From Desulfocarbo indianensis (lineage in GTDB: Bacteria > Desulfobacterota > Desulfarculia > Desulfarculales > Desulfarculaceae): a stretch of DNA of 64,000 nt. A model generated the notes under the pieces. That model was not told the DNA's origin. It ran no database searches and saw only the letters and a program-made list of their open reading frames with translations. Position numbers and translations under genes: made by a program. The stretch is taken from assembly GCA_001184205.1 (NCBI GenBank), contig LBMP01000001.1:896001-960000 (forward strand), given 5' to 3'. This document shows positions 7,281 to 15,948 of this stretch, in pieces (the stretch's first letter is position 1; each line of letters starts with the position of its first letter).

Positions 7281-9221
7281 TTGGAAAAAAAAGATATAAA
7301 CAAAGAACAAGCGCCGGAGGAGGGCCAACGCTTCAGCCTCCTGGCCGAAAGCGTGGCCGACGCCGTGGTGGTCATCCAAGACGGCAGGCCGGTCTTTTTC
7401 AACCGCAGCGCCTTGAAACTGAGCGGTTATTCCCCCGGCGAATACAACGAAACCGACTTCAGCGCGCTGATCCACCCCAAGGACCTGATAAAGCTTTTGG
7501 AGCGTTACAACCGGTTGCTGGCCGGAGAAGAGCAGCCGGCCGCCACGCCGGTGCGTTTCCTGGACCGCTTCGGCCAGGAACATTGGGTGGAGGCCGCGAC
7601 CCGGTCCATGACCTGGCGGGGGCGGCCGGCCAGCCTGAACGTCTTCCACAACGTGGAGGCCCTGCAACAGGCGGCGCGGGATTTGAGTGACGCCCGCCGC
7701 GTCCTGGAGGCCATCTGCCGCTCGGCGCCCATGGGCATCGGCCTTTGGCGCGAGCGCCGCCTGATGTGGGCCAATCAGGCCTGCTACCGCATGCTGGGCC
7801 GTAGCGAGGAAGACCTGGCGGGATGCGACGCCCGCGTCCTCTACGCCGACCTGGAGGAATACGAGCGGGCGGGGAGGCTTTTATATCTGCCGGGCGGGCC
7901 GGCCGAGGCCGACGTCAGGTTCAGGCGCGGCGACGGCCGCGAGATAGTGGCCAGGATACGGGCCGCCGCCCTGGACGAGCATGACCTCTCCCAGGGCCAC
8001 GTCGTCACCATGGTGGACCTGAGCCGGGAGGAAGAGGCCGAGCGCGAGCTGCAAGACCTGAAATCCCGCCTGCGCCAATCCCAAAAGATGGAGGCCCTGG
8101 GGGTGCTGGCCGGGGGCATCGCCCACGATTTCAACAACATCCTCGGGGCGATCATGGGATACACCCAGCTCACCATGGAGGACCTGCCGGCGGGCAGTCA
8201 GGAGCGCGACAACCTGGACCAGGCCTTGAAGGCCGGCGAGAGGGCCCGCGACCTGGTCAAGCACATCCTGGCCTTTTCCCGCCGGGCCGGTCAGGAAAAG
8301 CGGCCGGTCAGCCTGACTCCCTTGATCAAGGAGACCCTGCATCTCCTGCGTCCCGCCCTGCCGCCCAAGGTGGAACTGCGGCAGAAGCTGGGCCCGGAAA
8401 ACGGGCCGGTGCTGGCCGACTCCACCCAATTCCACCAGGTGCTCATGAATCTCTGCACCAACGCGGTGCAGGCCATGCAATCCCAAGGCGGGGTGCTGGA
8501 GGTGGGCCTGGAGGACGTGGAATTGGATCAGGCGCAGGCCAAAAGGCTGGGCGGGGTGGTGGGCCTCAGGCCGGGGCCCTACCGCAAGCTGACCGTGCGC
8601 GACAGCGGCCAGGGCATGGAGCCCGAGGTGGCCGCCAGGATTTTCGAGCCCTTTTTTACCACCAAGGGCATCGACCAGGGCACCGGCCTGGGCCTGGCCG
8701 TGGCGCACGGCGTGGTGCGCAGCCACGGGGGGGCCATCTCGGTGGAAAGCGCGCCGGGCCAGGGCTCGGTCTTTTACGTGTGGCTGCCCCGCGGCCTGGG
8801 CGCGCCCCAAAGCGTGCAGACCCATCAGGGCCCCCTGCCGGGGGGCAGCGAAAGGGTGCTGTTCGTGGACGACGAGGCTTCCCTGGTGGAGGTGGCCCGC
8901 CGCATGATGGAGCGTTTGGGCTACCGGGTGGAAACTTTTTCGGCCGGCGACCAGGCCTTGGAGGCCTTCGCGGCCGATCCCCACGGCTTTGACCTGGTGA
9001 TAACCGATCTTTCCATGCCGCAGATGAGCGGCCTGCATTTCGCGCGCAAGATACGCCAGATGCGGGCGGAGATACCGGTGCTTTTGTGCACCGGCTTCAG
9101 CCAGGCCCTGCAGGGCAACACGCCGGAGGAATTGGGGCTCAAGGGCATCCTGATGAAGCCTCTTCTGTGGCGCGATCTGGCCTTGGCCATCCGCCGGGCC
9201 CTGGACGATTCCCAAGGCTAA
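7281..9221 (+). CDS. Tandem-PAS hybrid sensor histidine kinase with receiver
   Basis: A 646-residue cytosolic kinase: PAS 1 (about 15-130), PAS 2 (about 140-255), a linking coiled coil, HisKA with His282 in GGIAHDFNNILG, HATPase_c (NLCTNAVQAM, DSGQGM, GTGLGLAVAHGV) and a receiver (about 525-646) with Asp576 in VITDLSMP and Lys in ILMKPL. The start is TTG at 7281 behind GGGGGAC; I saw no better ATG nearby. It shares kinase and receiver layout with the preceding gene, which suggests tandem duplication with an added PAS. The signal is unknown. Confidence 0.88.
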   Translation: MEKKDINKEQAPEEGQRFSLLAESVADAVVVIQDGRPVFFNRSALKLSGYSPGEYNETDFSALIHPKDLIKLLERYNRLLAGEEQPAATPVRFLDRFGQEHWVEAATRSMTWRGRPASLNVFHNVEALQQAARDLSDARRVLEAICRSAPMGIGLWRERRLMWANQACYRMLGRSEEDLAGCDARVLYADLEEYERAGRLLYLPGGPAEADVRFRRGDGREIVARIRAAALDEHDLSQGHVVTMVDLSREEEAERELQDLKSRLRQSQKMEALGVLAGGIAHDFNNILGAIMGYTQLTMEDLPAGSQERDNLDQALKAGERARDLVKHILAFSRRAGQEKRPVSLTPLIKETLHLLRPALPPKVELRQKLGPENGPVLADSTQFHQVLMNLCTNAVQAMQSQGGVLEVGLEDVELDQAQAKRLGGVVGLRPGPYRKLTVRDSGQGMEPEVAARIFEPFFTTKGIDQGTGLGLAVAHGVVRSHGGAISVESAPGQGSVFYVWLPRGLGAPQSVQTHQGPLPGGSERVLFVDDEASLVEVARRMMERLGYRVETFSAGDQALEAFAADPHGFDLVITDLSMPQMSGLHFARKIRQMRAEIPVLLCTGFSQALQGNTPEELGLKGILMKPLLWRDLALAIRRALDDSQG

Positions 9222-9392
9222 ACTCCCCGGCCGCGCCGCCGGCTTCAAGGCCGGCGGTGATGAGATTCATTTGCAAAAAGCTCTCCAGCGGGGAAGACCG
9301 CCCGCCGCCTTCATGCTAGAATTATCAGCCGAGCGGTTGAACGCCGCGCCGGCCCCTTCCATGGCGCGGCCCGACACAATGAAAAGAAAAGC

Positions 9393-10553
9393 ATGAATCA
9401 GTACCCCATGCCCTTGGAGCGGTTGCGCTACTTTCAGCAAAAGCTGGGAGTGGACCAGGCCGAATTGGCCGCCCTGGCCGAGCACCGCCAGGCCTTCATT
9501 CAGCGCCGCGGCGAATTCGGCAGCCTGTTCTGGGAATATTTCTGGCAGATAGAGCGCACCCGCACGGTGTTGGAGCACGACCTGCCCCCCCGGCATCTGG
9601 AAAAGACCCTGGGCGAATGGTTCGGCTCGCTTTTCCGCGAGCGCCTGAGCGAGGGCTTCATTCAATACCTCTGGTCCAGCGGCGTCAAGCACGTGCAGGC
9701 CAACCTGGACCAGCGCTACATAAACCTGGGCTATTCCCTGGCCCGCCAGTTCTGCCACCAGGTGATCGGCGAGGCCCTGCCCGAGGACCGGCGCGAGGCG
9801 GTGGCCCGGGCGGTGGACAAGCTCATGGACTTCTGCGTGCTGGTGGCCACCGATTCCTACATCACCATGACCAGCCGCTGCGACCGCCAGGTGATCCAGG
9901 GCATCGCCCACCAGGTGCGCAACCCCATCACCGTGATCGGCGGCAACATCCGCCGCCTGCAAAGGGAGGCGGCCGAGGACAGCCCCGCCTACCGCGCCTA
10001 CGACGCCATGCTGGAGGAAAACAAGCGCCTGGAGCGCATGGTGCAGGACGTGGGCGTCTACACCCGGCTTTTTCAGTCGGAGCCCAATCCCCAGGCCCTG
10101 AGCCTCTTCAGGCTGCTGCGCCACGCCCTGGAGGTCCTGGGAAAAGAGCGCGATCTTAGCGGGGTGGACATCAAGCTGGACCTGGACCCGGCCCTGGACC
10201 AGATCTTCGGCGACCCCCAGGACCTGGAGGTCATGTTCGGGCATCTATTGGAAAACTGCCTGGAGGCCCTGGACCCGGCCGACCCCCGCGTCATCCTGAC
10301 CAGCCGCGCCGGCAGCCACGCGGGATCCTTGGAAGTGGAATTGTTCAACACCGGCAATCCGCCGCCCGCCGAGGAAATCGAGTTCCTCTTCGCGCCGTTT
10401 CATTCCTCCAAGCCCAAGGGCACCGGCTTCGGCCTGCCCATCGCCGCCATGGCGGCCCGGCGCAACCTGGGCTCCCTAAGCCTGGAGCCGGGGCCCCAGG
10501 GCGGGGCCCTGTGCCGCTTGCGCCTGCCTCTGGCAATGTCGCGGGAGTCTTGA
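9393..10553 (+). CDS. Globin-coupled sensor histidine kinase
   Basis: The 386-residue protein begins with a protoglobin-type sensor domain (about 10-165). The globin pattern is seen in FWEYFWQIERTRTVLE, the KTLGEWFGSLF region, and the F-helix segment VKHVQANLDQRYINLGYS, whose His100 is the expected proximal haem ligand. This is followed directly by a HisKA segment with His173 in GIAHQVRNPITVIGG and a C-terminal HATPase (HLLENCLEALD, then KGTGFGLPIAA). There is no receiver domain and no membrane segment. By family knowledge such domains sense O2, NO or CO. The nearby hdrBC-like genes and hcp make a redox or NO signal plausible, which is inference. Confidence 0.78.
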   Translation: MNQYPMPLERLRYFQQKLGVDQAELAALAEHRQAFIQRRGEFGSLFWEYFWQIERTRTVLEHDLPPRHLEKTLGEWFGSLFRERLSEGFIQYLWSSGVKHVQANLDQRYINLGYSLARQFCHQVIGEALPEDRREAVARAVDKLMDFCVLVATDSYITMTSRCDRQVIQGIAHQVRNPITVIGGNIRRLQREAAEDSPAYRAYDAMLEENKRLERMVQDVGVYTRLFQSEPNPQALSLFRLLRHALEVLGKERDLSGVDIKLDLDPALDQIFGDPQDLEVMFGHLLENCLEALDPADPRVILTSRAGSHAGSLEVELFNTGNPPPAEEIEFLFAPFHSSKPKGTGFGLPIAAMAARRNLGSLSLEPGPQGGALCRLRLPLAMSRES

Positions 10554-10566
10554 GACCGGCGGCCCC

Positions 10567-11454
10567 TTAGGCCAGGAGGCGGCGCGCCCGCAACAGCGGC
10601 CGGGGGTCCACCAGATGCCTGGCGAACCAGCCCGGCGGGGCTTGCACGCCCAGGGCCAGGGCCATGGCCTCGGAAAAATGCAGGGTGGGCAGGCGCTCCG
10701 GCAGGTCGCAACGCACCTCGATATTTAGCTGGCACATGGCGCAGGCGGTGACCAGGCATTCGGCCCCGGCGTCCAGGGCCGCCTGCATGATCTGATTGAC
10801 CAGGGGGGTGGTGATATCCGGCCTGGCCACGGTGAGGAAGGTTCCGCAGCAGCGGTTGGGCAGGGCCCAAACCAGGGGCTCGGCTCCCAAGAGGCTGAGC
10901 AGTTCGCTCATGAGGGCGGGGCGGAAGCCGGCCGGGCGCAGCCTGGGCGGCAGCATGGAGGCGCAGCCGTGATAGGGCGCCGCCTTGAGCCCGGCCAGAC
11001 CGTTGTTCAAGGCCAGGGCTCCCCGGACCGCCGGCTTGAAGGTGCCCATCTCGCCCAGCTTTCTCAGAAAATGAACCATCTCCAGAAAAGTCACGATGCG
11101 CAAGTCCGGGTCGATGGTCCCGCCCCAACGGCGCTCCTCGGCCCGGCGGCGCTCCGGGTCGGCCCTGAGTTCGGCCTGGGCCGCGGCCAGGTTTTTATAG
11201 CAGGCCGGGCACATGACCATGAGCGGACGGCCGGGGGGAGCCAGGACCAGATTGCGCGCCGCCAGGCTTAAGCCCAGGCCGCGGTCCAGGGCGTGGGCCG
11301 AGGAGGTGCCGCAGCAGTTCCAATCCTCCAGCTCGTGGAGACCCAGGCCCGCCGCCCGGCAGGCCTCCTTGAGCGACTCATTGGCCTCGCTGGCGCTGGT
11401 GGCCAGCGAGCAGCCGGGATAATAACTGATTTCCAGGGGTGGCGCGGCGGGCAT
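10567..11454 (-). CDS. hdrB: Heterodisulfide reductase subunit B-like protein (HdrB/CCG domains)
   Basis: A 295-residue protein with two cysteine-rich CCG modules, as in HdrB, which holds the noncubane iron-sulfur clusters that reduce disulfides. Module 1 has YYPGCSL, NCCGTSSAH and CPACYKNL; module 2 has GCASM, NRCCGTF and CAMCQLN. I placed the start at 11454 (MPAAPPLEISYYPGC) because of GGAGGTGAG just upstream. The open frame continues further 5' but there it overlaps hdrC out of frame. It is immediately downstream of the hdrC-like gene (2 bp apart), so the two form one operon. No HdrA or FlxABCD partner is present, so the electron donor is unknown. Confidence 0.88.
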   Translation of the reverse strand: MPAAPPLEISYYPGCSLATSASEANESLKEACRAAGLGLHELEDWNCCGTSSAHALDRGLGLSLAARNLVLAPPGRPLMVMCPACYKNLAAAQAELRADPERRRAEERRWGGTIDPDLRIVTFLEMVHFLRKLGEMGTFKPAVRGALALNNGLAGLKAAPYHGCASMLPPRLRPAGFRPALMSELLSLLGAEPLVWALPNRCCGTFLTVARPDITTPLVNQIMQAALDAGAECLVTACAMCQLNIEVRCDLPERLPTLHFSEAMALALGVQAPPGWFARHLVDPRPLLRARRLLA

Positions 11455-11456
11455 GC

Positions 11457-12035
11457 TCACCTCCGCCAGGGCAGGCGGAAAAGCCGCCGCAGGGTCTGGG
11501 GCCTTTTGATCCTGCTGGGCAGGAGATGCAGCTTGCGTTTGGCCAGCATCCGGAGCCCCAGGTCGAAATCCTTGAGCCACTGCCGTTGCCCGGCCTTGTA
11601 GCGCAGCATTATTTCCAGCTTGTGGGTGCGGCCGTAGCTCTCGATGGCCCGCAGCACCTCGCGGTGAAAGGCCAGCACGCCGGGTTCGGCCACGGCCGCG
11701 CCTTCTTGCAGGGCCATTTGGCGCAGCGCGTCCATGACCGCGGCCACGTCGATGGCCATGGGGCAGCAGGCCGAGCAGGTGTGGCAGCCCACGCAAAGCC
11801 AGATGGTGTCGCAGGTCAACAGCTCTTGCCGCTGGCCCAGCAGGGCCAGACGCATGACCCCGTGGGGGCCGTAATCCATGGCCGCGAAAAAGGGGCAGCC
11901 GCCGGAGCAGGTGCGGCACTGGTAGCAGCTTCTCACTTGGGTGCGGCTCAGACGGCTGAGCCGGTCGGCCAGGCGCAGGCCGGCGGGGTCCAGGCGCAGG
12001 GGCCGGCCGGAGTTATCGGAGGCGGGCTGGGCCAA
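11457..12035 (-). CDS. hdrC: Heterodisulfide reductase subunit C-like ferredoxin protein
   Basis: A 192-residue protein with two [4Fe-4S] motifs, CYQCRTCSGGCPF (about 37) and CVGCHTCSACCPMAID (about 81), in the spacing of HdrC. It would pass electrons to the CCG clusters of the HdrB-like partner encoded 2 bp downstream. The C-terminus is basic and rich in R, K and L (for example LAKRKLHLLPSRIKR), with no membrane anchor. The pair is convergent with the globin-coupled kinase gene. Confidence 0.88.
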   Translation of the reverse strand: MAQPASDNSGRPLRLDPAGLRLADRLSRLSRTQVRSCYQCRTCSGGCPFFAAMDYGPHGVMRLALLGQRQELLTCDTIWLCVGCHTCSACCPMAIDVAAVMDALRQMALQEGAAVAEPGVLAFHREVLRAIESYGRTHKLEIMLRYKAGQRQWLKDFDLGLRMLAKRKLHLLPSRIKRPQTLRRLFRLPWRR

Positions 12036-12128
12036 GTCGCTCCTTCCGGTTGGGAGGCTTAACTATGTCGAGCGTCTTGATATGAATTATACTGGTTTTC
12101 CGCAGCCGGCCAAGACGGGGGGCGCTGA

Positions 12129-12157
12129 GCGGCGGGAGGGATGCCCCCTCCCGCCGC
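12129..12157 (-). terminator. GC-rich hairpin downstream of hcp
   Basis: GCGGCGGGAGGG and CCCTCCCGCCGC form a 12-bp perfect stem with a short loop, about 20 bases after the hcp stop on the minus strand. No U run follows, so it may be a weak terminator or an mRNA 3' end stabiliser. Confidence 0.4.
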
Positions 12158-12178
12158 GCTGGTTGGCGGGTAGCCGTG

Positions 12179-13822
12179 CTAGGCGGCCTGGCCCAGGATG
12201 GCCTGCAGGTCCTCGTCCGCGGTCTTGATGGGCATGATGTTGAAATTGTCCACCAGCACCTTGAGCACGTTGGGCGAGACAAAGGCCGGCAGGGTGGGCC
12301 CCAGGCGGATGTCCTTGATGCCCAGGTGCAGCAGGGTCAGCAGAATGGCGCAGGCCTTCTGCTCATACCAGGAGAGCACCATGCTGAGGGGCAGGTCGTT
12401 GACCCCCACCCCGAAGGCGTTGGCCAAAGCCACCGCGATCTGGATGGCAGAGTAGGCGTCGTTGCACTGGCCCACGTCCAGAAGCCGGGGGATGCCGCCG
12501 ATGTCGCCCAGGTTCTTGTCGAAGAAGCGGAACTTGCCGCAGGCCAGGGTGAGCACCACCGTGTCCCGGGGCGTCTTTTCCACGAACTCGGTGTAGTAGT
12601 TGCGGCCGGGCTTGGCTCCGTCGCAGCCGGCCACCAGGAAGAAATGCTTGATGGCCCCGGCCTTGACCGCCTCGATCACCTTGTCGGCCACGCCCAGCAC
12701 CGCCTTGTGGGCGAAACCCACCATGACCGAGCCCTTGTCCTCGTCGGCGGGGAAGCCGGGCAGGCTCAGGGCCTTTTGGATAACCGGGCTGAAATCCTTG
12801 TTGCCATTCACGTCGGCCGCGATGTGGGGCAGGCCGGGCCAGCCCACCAGGCCGGTGGTGTAGAGCTTGTCGCCGGCGTCGCCCCTGGGCTTCTGGATGC
12901 AGTTGGTGGTCATGAGGATGGCGCCGGGGAACTCGGGGAATTCCTTGCCCTGGTTCTGCCAGGCCGTGCCGTAGTGGCCGTGGAAATGGGGGTGCTTCTT
13001 CAGCTCGGGATAGCCGTGGGTGGGCAGCATCTCGCCGTGGGTGTACACGGTGATGCCCTTGCCCGCGGTCTGCTCCAGGAGCATGGCCAGGTCCTTGAGA
13101 TCGTGGCCGGAGACCAGGATGGCCTTGCCCGCCTTGTGGCCCAGGGGCACGCTGGTGGGGACCGGGTCGCCGTAGGCGCCGGTGTTGCCCGCGTCCAAGA
13201 GCTCCATGGCCTTCAGGTTGACCTCGCCGCACTTGAGCACCAGGCCGATCCATTCCTCCAGGCTTTTTTCGTCGGGGTGGATGGTGGCGGCCAGGGCTTC
13301 CTGCAAAAAGGCCCAGACCTCGTCGGCCTGCTTGCCCAGGATGGCGGCGTGGTCGGCGTAGGCGGCCAGCCCGCGCAGGCCGAAGATGAGCAGATGGGCC
13401 AGAGAGGTGATGTCCGCGTTGGCCGAGTCGTTCACCTTGAAATGATACTTCTCGCCCTGGGCGACGAGGCCGGCCACATCGCCGGCCGGAGCCAGGGTAG
13501 CCGGACCCTCGGCGAAGCTGACGCCGGAGATCTTGGCCTTCAGCCCGTCGCGCAGCTCGGCGGCCTTCTTGATGAGGACCGCGAAACGCTCCGGATCGAA
13601 ATCCACGTTGGTGAGCGTGCTGAACAGGGCTTCGGCGGTGAAGCGGTCCACCTGGTTGTCGCTGGTCCCCTGGGCGCGGGCCGCCACCGCCACCTGGGCC
13701 AGGCCCTTGAGGGCGTAGGTAAGCAGATCCTGCAAGGCCGCCACTTCGGGGCTCTTGCCGCAAACGCCGCCGGCGGTGCAGGCGGTTCCCTTGGCGGTTT
13801 GCTCGCATTGATAACAGAACAT
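12179..13822 (-). CDS. hcp: Hydroxylamine reductase / hybrid-cluster protein
   Basis: Prismane protein, a cytosolic enzyme with a [4Fe-4S] cluster and a hybrid Fe-S-O cluster. It reduces hydroxylamine in vitro and is linked to NO detoxification in vivo. At 547 residues it is full length. The N-terminal cluster ligands are in MFCYQCEQTAKGTACTAGG and VCGK (Cys3, Cys6, Cys15, Cys21, the spacing of the anaerobe type). Hybrid-cluster regions are seen as THGEMLPTHGYP, LMTTNCIQ, LACGKFRFF and the GQCNDAYSAI segment. No hcr reductase gene adjoins it. A good promoter flanked by an inverted repeat lies upstream. Confidence 0.95.
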   Translation of the reverse strand: MFCYQCEQTAKGTACTAGGVCGKSPEVAALQDLLTYALKGLAQVAVAARAQGTSDNQVDRFTAEALFSTLTNVDFDPERFAVLIKKAAELRDGLKAKISGVSFAEGPATLAPAGDVAGLVAQGEKYHFKVNDSANADITSLAHLLIFGLRGLAAYADHAAILGKQADEVWAFLQEALAATIHPDEKSLEEWIGLVLKCGEVNLKAMELLDAGNTGAYGDPVPTSVPLGHKAGKAILVSGHDLKDLAMLLEQTAGKGITVYTHGEMLPTHGYPELKKHPHFHGHYGTAWQNQGKEFPEFPGAILMTTNCIQKPRGDAGDKLYTTGLVGWPGLPHIAADVNGNKDFSPVIQKALSLPGFPADEDKGSVMVGFAHKAVLGVADKVIEAVKAGAIKHFFLVAGCDGAKPGRNYYTEFVEKTPRDTVVLTLACGKFRFFDKNLGDIGGIPRLLDVGQCNDAYSAIQIAVALANAFGVGVNDLPLSMVLSWYEQKACAILLTLLHLGIKDIRLGPTLPAFVSPNVLKVLVDNFNIMPIKTADEDLQAILGQAA

Positions 13823-13881
13823 GGCTTCCTCCCTTGACGTTGCTTTCTGGTTCCAAATGGCGGGCGGGGCGCGCCGTCTCC

Positions 13882-13946
13882 TTAATCGGTATTTGAGTAC
13901 CAGATTACCACATAAACCGGCCCAGTCAAGCGCGAAAACCGATTAA
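13882..13946 (-). promoter_or_regulatory. hcp promoter bracketed by an inverted TTAATCGGT repeat
   Basis: On the minus strand, TTGACT (13929-13924) and TAATCT (13907-13902) are separated by 16 bases, a good sigma-70 type promoter for hcp. A 9-bp perfect inverted repeat encloses it: ACCGATTAA at 13938-13946 (upstream of -35) and TTAATCGGT at 13882-13890 (downstream of -10). Two matching half sites on either side of a promoter suggest a specific regulator. They do not resemble the FNR/HcpR-type TTGT...ACAA pattern. Confidence 0.6.
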
Positions 13947-13960
13947 ATTACTCTTAGTCT

Positions 13961-13994
13961 AAAAAACAAAAGGCGGCCCCGGCAAGGGGCCGCC
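13961..13994 (-). terminator. Rho-independent terminator of gapA
   Basis: On the minus strand GGCGGCCCC-TTGCC-GGGGCCGCC is followed by TTTTGTTTTTT: a 9-bp perfect GC stem with a U-rich tail, about 25 bases past the gapA stop. Confidence 0.9.
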
Positions 13995-14019
13995 ATCACG
14001 GGATTTTTTTGATCTAAGC

Positions 14020-15033
14020 CTAGAAACCCTTCTTGGCCATGAAATCCGCCAAGTCGGCCACCCGGCAAGAATAACCCCACTCGTTGTCGTACCAGGCCAC
14101 CACCTTGGCCAGGTCGTTGTCCATGACCTGGGTGAACTCCAGGTCGATGACGGAGGAATGGGGATCACCCTTTAAGTCCATGGAGACCAGATGCCCGTCG
14201 TCCACGCTCATGATGCCTTTGAAGCGGGCCGTGGCGGCGGCTTTCCTCAGCGCGGCGCGCAGGCCCTTGGTGTCGGTCTTTTTCTTGAGCACCGCGGTGA
14301 AGTCCACCACCGAAACCGTGGGGGTGGGCACCCGCATGGAGCAACCGTCGAAACGGCCGGCCAGATCCGGGATCACCAGGCCCACCGCCTTGGCCGCGCC
14401 GGTGGTGGTGGGGATGATATTCATGGCCGCGGCCCGGGCCCGGCGCAGGTCCTTGTGGGGCAAATCCAGGATGCGCTGGTCGTTGGTGTAGGAATGCACC
14501 GTGGTCATCAGGCCCTTGACGATGCCGAAGGCCTTGTGCACCACCATGGCCGGCGGGGCCAGGCAGTTGGTGGTGCAGGAGGCGTTGGAGACGATGTGGT
14601 GCTTGGTCTTCTTGTAGTCGGTGTGGTTCACGCCCATCACCAGGGTGAGGTCCACCTCCTTGCCGGGCGCGGAGATGATGACCTTCTTGGCTCCCGCCTT
14701 GAGGTGGGCGCTGGCCTGGGGGCCGCTGCGGAAGATGCCGGTGCTTTCCACCACGATGTCCACGCCCATGTCGCCCCAGGGAATCTGGGCGGGGTCGCGC
14801 AGGGCGAAGCTTTTCACTTCCTGGCCGTTGATGATGATGGCGGCCTTCTTGGCTTTGACCTCGCCGGGAAAGCGGCCGTAGTTGGTGTCGAATTTGAAGA
14901 GGTGGGCATTGGTCTCCACGTCGTAGAGATCATTGATGGCCACAACCTCTAATGCGTCTGGGTGCTGCTCGATGACCGCTTTGAGAACCTGTCGCCCGAT
15001 GCGGCCGAATCCGTTGATGCCTAGCCGAACCAT
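14020..15033 (-). CDS. gap: Glyceraldehyde-3-phosphate dehydrogenase, type I
   Basis: Glycolytic/gluconeogenic NAD-dependent enzyme of 337 residues. It has the Rossmann start [13 protein letters not shown], the catalytic Cys153 in [12 protein letters not shown], the THSY-equivalent [13 protein letters not shown], and the C-terminal [12 protein letters not shown]. Asn34-Asp35 after the second strand (VAINDLYD) is the usual NAD-preferring form. It is monocistronic, with its own terminator downstream. AGGAGAGG precedes the ATG. Confidence 0.97.
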   Translation of the reverse strand: MVRLGINGFGRIGRQVLKAVIEQHPDALEVVAINDLYDVETNAHLFKFDTNYGRFPGEVKAKKAAIIINGQEVKSFALRDPAQIPWGDMGVDIVVESTGIFRSGPQASAHLKAGAKKVIISAPGKEVDLTLVMGVNHTDYKKTKHHIVSNASCTTNCLAPPAMVVHKAFGIVKGLMTTVHSYTNDQRILDLPHKDLRRARAAAMNIIPTTTGAAKAVGLVIPDLAGRFDGCSMRVPTPTVSVVDFTAVLKKKTDTKGLRAALRKAAATARFKGIMSVDDGHLVSMDLKGDPHSSVIDLEFTQVMDNDLAKVVAWYDNEWGYSCRVADLADFMAKKGF

Positions 15034-15135
15034 TATCCTCTCCTACAGATGTGGTTGGCCCGCGCCTGTGCTGGGGGTTGGCGGAACCCCGGGCGGGTCG
15101 AAAATTAGCGGCCGCGCCGCCTGGGGCCGGCCGCT

Positions 15136-15699
15136 TCAGTTGTCGTCGATTCGATCTCTATCCGCCACTAATAGATCATAGTCCGTCTTTAGGGCTTTGT
15201 GCAAGCGCGCCTTGTCCAGGGCGATGGCGCTCAGGTTGGCGGAGGCCTCCAGAAAGGCGATGTCCTCCTTGCCGAAGTCGCGCTTTCTGGCGGTGTAGAC
15301 CCGCAGCACGCCGATGGCGCGGCCGTTGACCTGCAGGGGCACCACCAGGGCCGAGACGATGCCCTCGGTCTTGGCGCGCTCGCCGTATTGGAAATTGGGG
15401 TCGCTTCGCACGTCCTCCAGATAGACCGCCTCGCCGGACAGCGCCCGCTTGTCCAGGCGGCTGCCGGAAAGCGTCACCTTGCCCTTGCGCAGGTAGCCCT
15501 TGGATAGCCCCCAATAGGCTCCCATGCGCAGCTCGTCGTGCTTGGCGTCCAAAAGGCGCAAGGCGCAGGCTTTCACCCCCATGCCCTCGGCCACGCCGCG
15601 CACGATGCCGTCCAGCACCTCCTCCGGTTCCAGGCTGGAATTGATAAGTTTGGCCACTTTGTAAAGACTGGCAAAATAATCTTTCTTTTTGGCTGCCAT
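15136..15699 (-). CDS. GAF domain protein
   Basis: A 187-residue single-domain cytosolic protein. The core (about 12-165) reads as a GAF fold: SLEPEEVLDGIVRGVAEGMGVKACALRLLD at the N-terminal side, a central strand-loop with LSGEAVYLEDVRSDPNF, and VVPLQVNGRAIGVLRVYTA near the end. There is no kinase, cyclase or DNA-binding domain attached, so it would act as a stand-alone sensor or adaptor. It lies about 100 bp upstream of gapA on the same strand. Ligand and partner are unknown. Confidence 0.75.
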   Translation of the reverse strand: MAAKKKDYFASLYKVAKLINSSLEPEEVLDGIVRGVAEGMGVKACALRLLDAKHDELRMGAYWGLSKGYLRKGKVTLSGSRLDKRALSGEAVYLEDVRSDPNFQYGERAKTEGIVSALVVPLQVNGRAIGVLRVYTARKRDFGKEDIAFLEASANLSAIALDKARLHKALKTDYDLLVADRDRIDDN

Positions 15700-15948
15700 G
15701 ACACCGTCCTTTCCCTTGGGGGCCGCGGCGTCGGGCTTATGTCTTCCGGCGGCAGCGGCCGCGCGTCATGCTCCATCAATCCCATCTATTTTTAGGGTAA
15801 AGGCGCGGCCGCCGTCCTGGCAAGCCCCCACTTCGCCTCCCCCGGCCCAGGGCCCGGTTGACGCCAGCGCCGCAGGCTGCATAATTGAGCAGGCTCAGAG
15901 CAACCGCAACGGCCGCGCGAAGTCCGCAACCCGCCCGGCGGAGAAGCC

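Noticed and set aside
5346-7667. A 773-codon open frame on the minus strand
   Set aside because: It lies antisense to two clear hybrid kinase genes with full domain motifs; long antisense frames are common in GC-rich DNA, and its translation shows no family motif.
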